Shown piece by piece: positions 56,825 through 64,000 of a stretch of DNA of 64,000 nt. The DNA comes from Azonexaceae bacterium. GTDB taxonomy: Bacteria > Pseudomonadota > Gammaproteobacteria > Burkholderiales > Rhodocyclaceae. Numbering within the stretch: the stretch's first letter is position 1; the number at the start of each line of letters is the position of its first letter. A program made the translations under genes and the position numbers. Where the stretch lies: positions 62,001 to 126,000 of the forward strand of contig JAAXVL010000006.1 of the NCBI GenBank assembly GCA_013335535.1, given 5' to 3'. Under the pieces are notes generated by a model, which worked only from the letters and a program-made list of their open reading frames with translations, did no database searches and was not told the origin of the DNA.

Positions 56825-57628
56825 ATGGCATCCAGCCAGTCACAATTCGACCCGGAACTGATCGTTCGGATCATGCACAACTCATTGTCGATCCAGAGCC
56901 ACTTTCAGCTTATGCTCTGGCTTCGTGGTGATTTTCAGGAAGCCATCCAGCATGATGTTCTCATTTGCTTCAGCGGGGCGATTGGCGGCGAGACCTATCA
57001 TTACGATATCGTTTCCGGCATCCCGGGAATACGCGGAGCAAAGCCCTTGCATGACGCGATTCACGAATTCAGAAACGGTGTTCACCAACATTGGGCTGCC
57101 GGTTGCGGTCGAGTTACATCGGCATCTATATCTAGCGTTTGCGGAAGTAATATTGACGTAACAATGCTTCACTCTGAATTGCACGAAATGAAACACATTT
57201 TATTCCATGCAATTCCAGACACCCGCTTCAAGGCGGATCACCTGTACATCCTGCTCCGACGGGACGCCAGCTTTGATGAGCAGGAAAGAAGGTTATTCGA
57301 ACTCCTTCTTCCCCATGTTGACGCTGCAGTGAGAAAGACCGACGGTTTACCGATCTATGAACCGGACCAGGTTACGGCGCCGACGCTGATCAACTCCCTG
57401 ATCAAGTCAGGCCTAAGCACGCGCGAAATTGAAATTCTCGAATGGGTACGCAATGGCAAGACCAACATTGAAATTGGCATGATTCTCGACATCAGCTCAT
57501 TTACCGTCAAAAACCACCTGCAACGGATTTTCAAGAAGATTAACGTCAGCAATCGGGCCCAGGCTGTCGGCAAGCTGGAAAACATCGCCAGCAATGGCTC
57601 ACTTGAAGCCAACTACCAGTTCGGATAG
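56825..57628 (+). CDS. epsA: LuxR-type transcriptional regulator EpsA
   Basis: The 267 residues comprise an N-terminal sensory region without known autoinducer motif and a C-terminal LuxR helix-turn-helix (LSTREIEILEWVRNGKTNIEIGMIL...FTVKNHLQRIFKKINVSNRAQAV). It matches the EpsA family described in methanolan EPS loci and seen with PEP-CTERM/XrtB systems. It is divergent from the WcaJ-like gene, its likely target. Confidence 0.88.
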   Translation: MASSQSQFDPELIVRIMHNSLSIQSHFQLMLWLRGDFQEAIQHDVLICFSGAIGGETYHYDIVSGIPGIRGAKPLHDAIHEFRNGVHQHWAAGCGRVTSASISSVCGSNIDVTMLHSELHEMKHILFHAIPDTRFKADHLYILLRRDASFDEQERRLFELLLPHVDAAVRKTDGLPIYEPDQVTAPTLINSLIKSGLSTREIEILEWVRNGKTNIEIGMILDISSFTVKNHLQRIFKKINVSNRAQAVGKLENIASNGSLEANYQFG

Positions 57629-57642
57629 CAATAGTTCCCCAA

Positions 57643-58002
57643 TCAGCGCCGGAAATGACGCCAGCTGGCGGCCAGTACAACACCACACGACCCCGCCAGC
57701 CAATCGTCCAGACCCGGCTGACGGCCTGGCAGAAATATCTGGTGAAACTCGTCGCCCGCTGAAACCAGCAAGGGAATCATCAGGGCCAGCCAGAGCGGCA
57801 AGACCAGCGCGCTATCCAGCACTAGAAAAAGGCTACCAAACGCCAGCGCATGCGCCACCTTGTCAAACGGCGAAGGGACAATCCCGACAGCGAACGGCTG
57901 GGCCCCTAGAACAAAAAGTGCGGACACCGCAAGCAGCCCCACGATCAGCCAGAACCAGCTGCGCACCCAAGGCTGCTTCGTCGTCATGCCTGCTGTGTCC
58001 AT
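57643..58002 (-). CDS. VanZ-family membrane protein (119 aa)
   Basis: Four membrane helices carry VanZ features: PSPFDKVAHALAFGSLFLVLD, then GDEFHQIFLPGRQPGLDDWLAGSCGVVL (E-x-x-Q-x-x-x-x-x-R and D-x-x-A). Function is unknown; VanZ-like proteins occur with exosortase and EPS genes. Three similar units form the N-terminus of the giant fusion at 3655-8283. ATG at 58002 has GGGA six bases upstream; a longer frame to 58065 overlaps the next gene. Confidence 0.87.
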   Translation of the reverse strand: MDTAGMTTKQPWVRSWFWLIVGLLAVSALFVLGAQPFAVGIVPSPFDKVAHALAFGSLFLVLDSALVLPLWLALMIPLLVSAGDEFHQIFLPGRQPGLDDWLAGSCGVVLAASWRHFRR

Positions 58003-58015
58003 AGCATCCCTGACA

Positions 58016-59119
58016 TCACCCCCGCGAATCACCCCAGCGCAATCTGCAACGATCATCACCGACATAGGTCGTGTCGCCAGCCCGGTCCACGCAATAACGA
58101 GGCGAGACGATCATCTCGGAGAATTCCATGCCTTCGCCGATGCGCGTGTATTCGAACAGCACGCTGCGGATCACCTTGGCGCCCTGACGCAGATGGCTGC
58201 CATGGCCGATCCAGGCCGGACCGATGACGGAACAGCCCGGTTCGATCCTGACACTTGAGCCGATGTAGACCGGCCCGACAATCTTGGAACTATCCCAATT
58301 GATCGAGACATTCGGGCCAACCCAGACACCCGGCATGATTTCCTTGCCCGGCATGACCATCTCGGCCACCTCGCCACGCAGCACACGTTGCAGCACCGAC
58401 CAGTAATCGGTCACGCGGCCAATATCGATCCAGTTGAAGAACCGGCTCTGGGCATAGAACGGGAAGCCCTTTTCAGCCAGGAGCGGGAACAGCTGGCTGC
58501 CGATGTCGAACTCGACGCCCGACGGCACCAGATCAAGCACCTGCGGCTCGAAAATATAGATGCCTGTACTCGCCAGGTTGGATTTAGCCTCAGCCGGTTT
58601 CGGCTTTTCCTGGAATGACTCGATCTTGCCCTCGTCGTCGGCAACCACGATGCCGTAGTTCTGCACCTGATCGTTAGGCACTTCCAGCGTCACCACGCTG
58701 GCCAGGGCACCCTTGCTCGTGTGCTCGAACAACGCTGCCCCGATATCGAGATCAACGATGGCGTCACCGCAGATTACCAAGGTCGTTTCGTCAAAAAATC
58801 CGCTGAAATCCTGGATAGCCTTCATGCCACCGGCCGAGCCCTTGGGCTTGGGGAGGATTTCGCCGTGATCGCAAACGCCTTCGTAGGAATAGCCGATATT
58901 GGCACCCCAGCGCCGGCCGTCGCCGAAATACTCTTCGATTTTTTTATGGTGATACGCCACGTTGACCATGATGTCGGTAATGCCATAACGCACCAGATGC
59001 TCGATCAGGTAAGCCATGACCGGCTTGCCGAGAATCGGCACCATCGGTTTTGGCCAATCCTTGGTCAATGGACGAACCCGCGTACCCTGGCCTGCAGCCA
59101 GAATCATTCCCTTTGCCAC
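58016..59119 (-). CDS. NDP-sugar pyrophosphorylase (mannose-1-phosphate guanylyltransferase-like)
   Basis: This is an N-terminal nucleotidyltransferase domain: GMILAAGQGTRVRPLTKDWPKPMVPILGKP, YSYEGVCDHGEILPKPKGSAGGMKAIQ and VICGDAIVDLDIG. A C-terminal left-handed beta-helix (about 250-360) follows with GP/IGxxVRIExG-type turns. Start is GTG at 59119 with GAGGGAG upstream, so 367 residues; an open extension to 59170 runs through a terminator hairpin. It could supply GDP-mannose or another NDP-sugar, and might compensate for the interrupted neighbour at 59982. Confidence 0.85.
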   Translation of the reverse strand: MAKGMILAAGQGTRVRPLTKDWPKPMVPILGKPVMAYLIEHLVRYGITDIMVNVAYHHKKIEEYFGDGRRWGANIGYSYEGVCDHGEILPKPKGSAGGMKAIQDFSGFFDETTLVICGDAIVDLDIGAALFEHTSKGALASVVTLEVPNDQVQNYGIVVADDEGKIESFQEKPKPAEAKSNLASTGIYIFEPQVLDLVPSGVEFDIGSQLFPLLAEKGFPFYAQSRFFNWIDIGRVTDYWSVLQRVLRGEVAEMVMPGKEIMPGVWVGPNVSINWDSSKIVGPVYIGSSVRIEPGCSVIGPAWIGHGSHLRQGAKVIRSVLFEYTRIGEGMEFSEMIVSPRYCVDRAGDTTYVGDDRCRLRWGDSRG

Positions 59120-59142
59120 TCTATTTTTCTCCCTCAAGCCGC

Positions 59143-59170
59143 CAAAAAAAATGCCGCCAAAAGGCGGCAT
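59143..59170 (-). terminator. Terminator of the PEP-CTERM gene
   Basis: On the minus strand ATGCCGCC and GGCGGCAT form an 8-base stem around TTTT, followed by eight T. It lies about 22 bases after the PEP-CTERM stop. Confidence 0.85.
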
Positions 59171-59191
59171 TTTAATGCAAATTGACTAAAA

Positions 59192-59707
59192 TCAGATGCT
59201 CTTGCGGCGAGCCATTGCACCAATCAGACCAAGACCGGCCAGGAACATGGCGTAGCTTTCCGGTTCCGGAACAGACGTCACTGGGGTCGCAGGAGCCATG
59301 GCCAAGCTGACTGATGGAAGCGAATCTGTGGTCCAGTTTGCACCACTCTTGCCACTCCAGCTACCTGAAAAGATCACGCGGTATTTGTCGCCAGAAAGCA
59401 AGGAATCGAAAGTATGGGTATAAGTACCTGCGGTAGCGAAACCATCATCGCCAACATTGATATCATCGAAAAGCACTTTGGTACCAGTTGTGAGGTTCTT
59501 CAGGGTCAGGGTATAAATGCCATCAACTTCGATGTGCTTCTTGTTCTTGGACTGAAGCAGATCTTCCCAAGAAAGCTGGAAGGTAGCAGACGATGAGGTT
59601 GCAAGGAAGCTGTCGGATTTCACCGTAATGTCATAGTCGACAGAAGCAGCGTTAGCTGCAACGGGCACAGCAGCGGCCAAAGCCAGTACGAGCAAAGTTT
59701 TTTTCAT
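59192..59707 (-). CDS. Small PEP-CTERM sorting-signal protein (171 aa)
   Basis: A signal peptide (MKKTLLVLALAAAVPVAANA, cleavage near 20) leads to a Ser/Thr-rich body with FQLSWEDLLQ and TLKNLTTGTKVLF. The C-terminus has the full PEP-CTERM tripartite signal: VPEPESYAMFLAG, a hydrophobic helix GLGLIGAM, and the Arg cluster ARRKSI. An exosortase should cleave and anchor it; none is in the window. ATG at 59707 is chosen over an upstream TTG at 59722 because the signal peptide starts there. Confidence 0.92.
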   Translation of the reverse strand: MKKTLLVLALAAAVPVAANAASVDYDITVKSDSFLATSSSATFQLSWEDLLQSKNKKHIEVDGIYTLTLKNLTTGTKVLFDDINVGDDGFATAGTYTHTFDSLLSGDKYRVIFSGSWSGKSGANWTTDSLPSVSLAMAPATPVTSVPEPESYAMFLAGLGLIGAMARRKSI

Positions 59708-59763
59708 GACAAATCCGTTCAAAAATATTCAGATCGGATGCTATCACGGTTTTGCAGTGCAAC

Positions 59764-59784
59764 AATAGTCCGAACAGACTAATG
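59764..59784. promoter_or_regulatory. Inverted repeat upstream of the PEP-CTERM gene
   Basis: TAGTC and GACTA (arms of five, extendable with one mismatch) flank six bases, 57 to 77 bases before the PEP-CTERM ATG. It could be a regulator site for EpsA or PrsR; neither motif is known to me well enough to assign it. Confidence 0.3.
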
Positions 59785-59935
59785 TCATTATTGACTGATG
59801 CCGGAAACGACCATCCAGAGAGCTTCTTCACACAAAAAATGTCAAATAACTGCCAATTCAGTTGAATTTGTCATTCCCGCTAAAGCATCCGAAGAAACTG
59901 CACCGCTGCGAATTGATCAAGCCTCCGGCACGGCC

Positions 59936-59953
59936 TCCTCTCTTTCGAGAGGA
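59936..59953. other. Stem-loop after the manC-like gene
   Basis: TCCTCTC and GAGAGGA form a perfect 7-base stem with a TTTC loop (GAAA on the minus strand), 29 bases downstream of the final stop of the interrupted manC frame. No T-run follows, so it is not a clear intrinsic terminator. Confidence 0.4.
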
Positions 59954-59981
59954 TGACCGACTTATCGGCGTATGACCGAAC

Positions 59982-61421
59982 TCAACTCCGCCCGTAAGTA
60001 TCCTCAAAGCGCACGATATCGTCCTCGCCAAGGTAGCTGCCGGACTGGACTTCAATCATTTCGAGCGGCACGATGCCGGGGTTTTCAAGGCGATGGGTGA
60101 CGCCAAGCGGGATATAGGTGGATTGGTTCTAGGTGACGAGGAAGGTTTCGTCACCTTTGGTCACGCGGGCGGTACCGCTGACGACGATCCAGTGTTCGGC
60201 GCGGTGGTGGTGCATTTGCAGCGAGAGGGTGCCGCCCGGTTTGACGCCGATGCGTTTGACCTGGAAGCGTTCACCGGAATCGACGCCGTCGTACCAGCCC
60301 CACGGGCGATAGACCTTGCGGTGCCATTGGGCAATGCTGCGTTTGTCGGCTTTGAGACGGTCGACAATCTTTTTGACGTCCTGCGTGGCGTCGTGATGGA
60401 CGACGAGGACGGCGTCGTCGGTTTCAACGACAACCAGATTGCTGACGCCAATGCAGGCGACGAGGCGGTTTTCCGAGACGACGAGGGTGTCGCGGCAATT
60501 TTCGAGCATGACATCACCCCGGGTGGCGTTGCCTTCGCCACATTTGGGCAGGACTTTCCACAGGGCGTCCCAGGCGCCGACGTCGGACCAGCCGGCGGTG
60601 AGCGGGATGACGGCGGCTTTGGGCAGGCCGGCTCCGCCGGTGGTGAGGCGTTCCATGACAGCGTAGTCGATGGAGTCGGAGGGGCAGGATTTAAAGACTT
60701 CAACATCGACGCGGATGAAGTCGCCGTCGGTCTTGCCGCTGGCCAGTGCTTGCTGGCAGGCCGCCAGAATATCGGGGCGGCAAATGCCGAGGGCGGTGAT
60801 CCAGACTGATGCCTTCATGACGAAGATGCCGCTGTTCCACAGGTAGTCACCGGAGTCGAGGTAGCTTTCGGCCGTTTGACGGTCGGGCTTTTCAACGAAG
60901 CGGGCCAGACTGAAGGCACCGGAGCCGTCGCTCAGTGCTTGGCCGCGCTGGATGTAGCCGTAGCCGGTTTCCGGGCAGTCGGGGGTGATGCCGAAGGTGA
61001 CGGTGACGCCGGTTTCGGCCAGGGTGACGGCGCGGGTGACGGCGTCACGGAAGGCGGCGCCATCGGCAATGTCGTGATCGGCCGGCATGACGACGAGGAC
61101 CGGGTCTTCTCCAACGCGCACCGCCCACAGGGCGGCCAGGGCGAGCGCTGGCGCGGTGTTGCGGCCGAAGGGCTCAAGCAGGACCGAGCCTTGCAGACCG
61201 AGGGTACGGACTTGTTCGGCGACAACGAAGCGATGCTCCTCGTTGCATACCAGCAGCGGCCCCGCCATGTCGGCCAGGCCACCCAATCGCGCAACGGTGG
61301 CTTGCAACATGGACTGTTCACCGACCAGCGGCAGCAACTGCTTCGGGTATTTCTCCCGGGACAGCGGCCACAGACGCGTGCCGGAACCACCGGAGAGAAC
61401 AACGGGGAGAATCTGGGTCAT
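59982..61421 (-). pseudogene. manC: Mannose-1-phosphate guanylyltransferase/mannose-6-phosphate isomerase interrupted by an amber codon
   Basis: The first 430 codons read as a normal bifunctional enzyme: LSGGSGTRLWPLSREKYPKQLLPL, the nucleotidyltransferase domain, then cupin motifs in VYRPWGWYDGVDSGERFQVKRI and HHHRAEHWIVVSGTA. At 60131-60129 a TAG replaces the expected Glu codon after FLVT. The same frame then continues 48 codons with [20 protein letters not shown] and [15 protein letters not shown] to TGA at 59982. One base change (GAG to TAG) explains it. The truncated product should keep guanylyltransferase but lose the end of the isomerase cupin. Start is ATG 61421. Confidence 0.85.
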
Positions 61422-61547
61422 GAAAATCAATACCTATAAAAAACGTTAATTGCCACGGTCAACCGGAAATTTAGCCCAAAAACAAAATCCGGATCAGAAC
61501 TTCTTGGCCCTCAGGCCAGATGGCCAGGGAACGGCAACAAACCTCGC

Positions 61548-62090
61548 CTACTCCCCAACCGCATCTCGAAACCTTTGCCCCGCCGCATCCTTGGCCGACA
61601 GCAGCGGTTCGCCCTGGAGCTGCCAGTCGATTGCCAGATCCGGGTCGTTCCAGGCGATGCAGCGCTCATGAGCGGGCGCGTAGTAATCGGTGGTCTTATA
61701 GAGAAACTCCGCCGTTTCGGAGAGCACGACAAAGCCGTGCGCCAAACCAGGCGGAATCCACAGTTGGCGTTTGTTGTCCGCCGAGAGCAATTCACCAACC
61801 CACTGACCGTAGGTTTTCGAGCCCTTGCGGATGTCGACCGCGACATCGAAGACCTCGCCCTGCACCACGCGGACCAGCTTGCCTTGCGGATGTTGCACCT
61901 GATAGTGCAAGCCACGCAGCACGTTGCGGGCGGATTTGGAGTGGTTGTCCTGAACGAAGGTTACATCGAGCCCTGTGGCTTCCTGAAAAATCTTCTGGTT
62001 GTAGCTCTCATAGAAAAAGCCGCGGTCGTCGCCAAAGACCTTGGGATAGAGTGCGATCACATCGGGAATAGCGGTCGGGATCGCACGCAT
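61548..62090 (-). CDS. rfbC: dTDP-4-dehydrorhamnose 3,5-epimerase
   Basis: The 180-residue cupin has PKVFGDDRGFFYESYN, catalytic His in VLRGLHYQVQHPQGKLVRVVQG, and WIPPGLAHGF. It performs the third step of dTDP-L-rhamnose synthesis. It overlaps rfbA by one base. Confidence 0.97.
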   Translation of the reverse strand: MRAIPTAIPDVIALYPKVFGDDRGFFYESYNQKIFQEATGLDVTFVQDNHSKSARNVLRGLHYQVQHPQGKLVRVVQGEVFDVAVDIRKGSKTYGQWVGELLSADNKRQLWIPPGLAHGFVVLSETAEFLYKTTDYYAPAHERCIAWNDPDLAIDWQLQGEPLLSAKDAAGQRFRDAVGE

Positions 62091-62968
62091 CAGAACACCC
62101 GTTCCTTGAGCACGCTCATCAGGTACTGGCCGTAAAGGTTCTTGATCATCGGCTGGGCCAGCTTCTCAAGCTGTCCGGCATCGACCCAGCCCTTGCGGTA
62201 GGCGATTTCTTCCGGGCAGGCTACTTTCAACCCCTGACGCTTTTCGATGGTGGCGATGAACTGGCTGGCATCGAGCAGGCTTTCATGCGTGCCGGTATCG
62301 AGCCAGGCATGGCCGCGGCCCATGACCTGGACGTTCAACTGCTGGCGTTCCAGGTAAACCCGATTGACGTCGGTGATTTCCAGCTCGCCACGCGGCGACG
62401 GCTTGAGGTCGCGGGCGATGTCGAGCACCTGGTTGTCGTAGAAATAGAGGCCGGTCACCGCGTAATTCGACTTCGGCACCGTCGGCTTCTCTTCGAGGCT
62501 GATTGCCTGCCCAGCCTTGTCGAACTCGACTACGCCGTAACGTTCCGGATCATGCACGTGGTAGGCGAAGACGGTGGCGCCGCTGGGTTGGGCACCTGCC
62601 TCACCGAGATCGTTAGCAAATTCGTGGCCGTAGAAAATGTTGTCGCCGAGGACCAGCGCGCTGTCGCCATTGCCGACAAAGTCGCGACCGATGATAAAAG
62701 CCTGGGCCAGACCATCCGGGCTGGGCTGAATAGCGTATTGCAAATTGAGGCCCCACTGGCTGCCGTCGCCGAGCAATTGCTGAAAGCGCGGCGTGTCCTG
62801 CGGCGTCGAGATGATCAGGATGTCCCGAATCCCGGCCAGCATCAGCGTCGTCAGCGGATAGTAGATCATCGGCTTGTCGTGGATCGGCAGCAGTTGCTTG
62901 GAAACGGCCAGGGTGACCGGGTAGAGACGGGTGCCGGAACCGCCGGCCAGGATGATGCCTTTACGCAT
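62090..62968 (-). CDS. rfbA: Glucose-1-phosphate thymidylyltransferase
   Basis: The 292 residues begin [39 protein letters not shown], with [11 protein letters not shown] and [13 protein letters not shown]. It makes dTDP-glucose, the first step toward dTDP-rhamnose. rfbB (4,6-dehydratase) is not in the window and may lie to the right or elsewhere. Confidence 0.97.
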   Translation of the reverse strand: MRKGIILAGGSGTRLYPVTLAVSKQLLPIHDKPMIYYPLTTLMLAGIRDILIISTPQDTPRFQQLLGDGSQWGLNLQYAIQPSPDGLAQAFIIGRDFVGNGDSALVLGDNIFYGHEFANDLGEAGAQPSGATVFAYHVHDPERYGVVEFDKAGQAISLEEKPTVPKSNYAVTGLYFYDNQVLDIARDLKPSPRGELEITDVNRVYLERQQLNVQVMGRGHAWLDTGTHESLLDASQFIATIEKRQGLKVACPEEIAYRKGWVDAGQLEKLAQPMIKNLYGQYLMSVLKERVF

Positions 62969-62982
62969 GATGTGTCCTCAAA

Positions 62983-63870
62983 TCAAAGAATCTGTTGCAG
63001 CACGTGGTCCAGCCCGCAGTGCCAATCAGGCAGTTCCAGCCCAAAGGTCTGACGCAGGCGGCTGGTGTCGAGCCGGGAATTGCTGGGCCGGGGCGCCGGC
63101 AGCGGGTAATCGGCCGTGGTGATCGGCAGTATCTCATCGGCCGTCAGCTTGAGCGGCTTGCCGGCTGCCTGCGCAGCGCGCACCACCGTCTGGGCGTATT
63201 CGTGCCACGTCGTACAGCCACCGGCGACCAGGTGATAGAGGCCGAACGGGAAGCCCGCCCTGCCCTCGCGCTGGTAGCGCCCAAGCACTTGCGCCGTCAC
63301 GTCGGCCAGCAAGGCCGCCGAAGTCGGCGCGCCAAACTGGTCGGCCACGATCTTCAGGCTATCGCGCTCAGCCGCCAGACGCAGCATGGTCTTGGCAAAA
63401 TTGGCGCCGTGTGCACCGAACACCCAGCTCGTGCGAAAGATCAGGCAATCCGCCCCGCTCGCCTGCAAGGCCTGCTCACCGGCCAGTTTTGTCTGGCCAT
63501 ACACGCTGAGCGGGTTGGTAGCATCGCTTTCACCATACCAGCGGTTGGCTGAGCCGTCGAAGACATAGTCCGTCGAGTAATGAATGACCAGCGCGCCAAG
63601 GCGGGCCGCCTCCTCACCGAAGACGCCCGGCGCCGTGCCGTTGATAGCCTGGCCCAGCGTCGGCTCGGCTTCAGCCTTGTCCACCGCCGTATAGGCCGCT
63701 GGATTGATGATGACCTGTGGTTTGACCTCGGCCACCAAGCGGCGGATGGCGTCCGGATTGGCCAAGTCACATTCCTGATGATCAACCGCCACCACCTCGC
63801 CGAGCGGTGCCAAAGCCCGCTGCAACTCGAAGCCAACCTGGCCGTTCTTGCCAGTCAGAAGAATTTTCAT
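62983..63870 (-). CDS. rfbD: dTDP-4-dehydrorhamnose reductase
   Basis: The N-terminal Rossmann motif is MKILLTGKNGQVGFELQRAL, the catalytic YxxxK lies in LSVYGQTKLAGEQAL, and STDYVFDG precedes it. It makes dTDP-L-rhamnose. ATG at 63870 agrees with homologues; a longer frame from 63900 is open and has a possible GGAT ribosome site, so the start is not certain. Confidence 0.93.
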   Translation of the reverse strand: MKILLTGKNGQVGFELQRALAPLGEVVAVDHQECDLANPDAIRRLVAEVKPQVIINPAAYTAVDKAEAEPTLGQAINGTAPGVFGEEAARLGALVIHYSTDYVFDGSANRWYGESDATNPLSVYGQTKLAGEQALQASGADCLIFRTSWVFGAHGANFAKTMLRLAAERDSLKIVADQFGAPTSAALLADVTAQVLGRYQREGRAGFPFGLYHLVAGGCTTWHEYAQTVVRAAQAAGKPLKLTADEILPITTADYPLPAPRPSNSRLDTSRLRQTFGLELPDWHCGLDHVLQQIL

Positions 63871-63927
63871 GGGGCGCACCAATAGCCTTGTTGAAGGCAT
63901 TTACGGCATCCAAATTCCGTTTTTCGC

Positions 63928-63956
63928 ATTAACAACCCTTACCCATAAACAGTCAA
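63928..63956 (-). promoter_or_regulatory. Putative promoter upstream of rfbD
   Basis: The minus strand has TTGACT (63956-63951) and GTTAAT (63933-63928) with a 17-base spacer. The -35 lies in a 13-base palindrome CAGTCAATGACTG (63950-63962), a possible operator. No coding frame reaches this stretch from the right within the window. Confidence 0.35.
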
Positions 63957-64000
63957 TGACTGCTCAATCAAACATATATATTCAAAAGGCATTTTCTCAC

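Noticed and set aside
59752-59776. Possible -24/-12 sigma-54 promoter before the PEP-CTERM gene
   Set aside because: The GG to GC distance is nine bases instead of ten and the TGGCAC half is poor.
60093-61439. Two plus-strand frames (238 and 187 codons) opposite manC
   Set aside because: Antisense shadows; Gly/Asp/Val-rich and without family features.
1-64000. CRISPR arrays, insertion sequences, integrases or phage genes
   Set aside because: No regularly spaced repeats, transposase or integrase motifs were seen on either strand.

Overview
The window looks like a chromosomal segment of a betaproteobacterium, most likely a member of the Rhodocyclales (Dechloromonas/Azonexus-like). This is inferred from the mix of exosortase-A exopolysaccharide genes, an EpsA-type regulator, the order rimP-nusA-infB-rbfA-truB-rpsO-pnp and moderately high GC. 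No plasmid, phage or insertion-sequence genes were seen.

Region 1 (1-28.3 kb) is an extracellular polysaccharide locus of the XrtA (exosortase A)/PEP-CTERM type. A minus-strand run of about twelve genes (14.9 kb down to the window edge) encodes an acyl carrier protein (ACP), a fused 2-oxoacid dehydrogenase E1, a lipoyl E2, a second ACP, exosortase-A hydrolases 2 and 1, a GNAT-like protein, a third ACP, a 1542-residue membrane fusion (three VanZ-like units, O-antigen ligase/polymerase, acyltransferase-3, soluble tail), an asparagine-synthetase-like amidotransferase, a glycosyltransferase and a partial alpha/alpha-toroid protein. Diverging from it on the plus strand are the exosortase-A acyl-CoA ligase and PLP decarboxylase. 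These are followed by a TIGR03013-type sugar transferase, prsK-prsR-prsT, a TviB-like UDP-sugar dehydrogenase and a lytic transglycosylase. CRP-like palindromes lie in the divergent promoter and upstream of the sugar transferase. The exosortase gene itself is not in the window.

Region 2 (28.4-32.5 kb) is an HprK-related kinase A cassette: an exported protein with a twin-Arg-like leader and a G10 tract, a PqqD-like protein, an HPr-kinase-like P-loop protein and a nucleotidyltransferase. A hipA remnant and two tRNA genes (Arg-UCU, Pro-UGG) follow.

Region 3 (32.6-54.3 kb) is core genome: dksA, pnp, rpsO, truB, rbfA, infB, nusA, rimP, rluB, scpB, scpA, a lipid-A-synthase-N-like membrane protein, trpS, an M50 protease, a YciO-type protein, a PHP phosphatase, a tandem glycine riboswitch with gcvT-gcvH-gcvP, and a DnaJ-like protein.

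Region 4 (54.5-64 kb) is a second envelope-polysaccharide locus: a lytic transglycosylase, a WcaJ-like initiating sugar transferase, the LuxR-type regulator EpsA, a VanZ protein, an NDP-sugar pyrophosphorylase, a small PEP-CTERM protein, a mannose-1-phosphate guanylyltransferase/isomerase gene interrupted by one in-frame amber codon, and rfbC-rfbA-rfbD for dTDP-rhamnose.

The least explained systems are the ACP/E1/E2/acyltransferase group in region 1 and the PqqD/HprK-like cassette in region 2.
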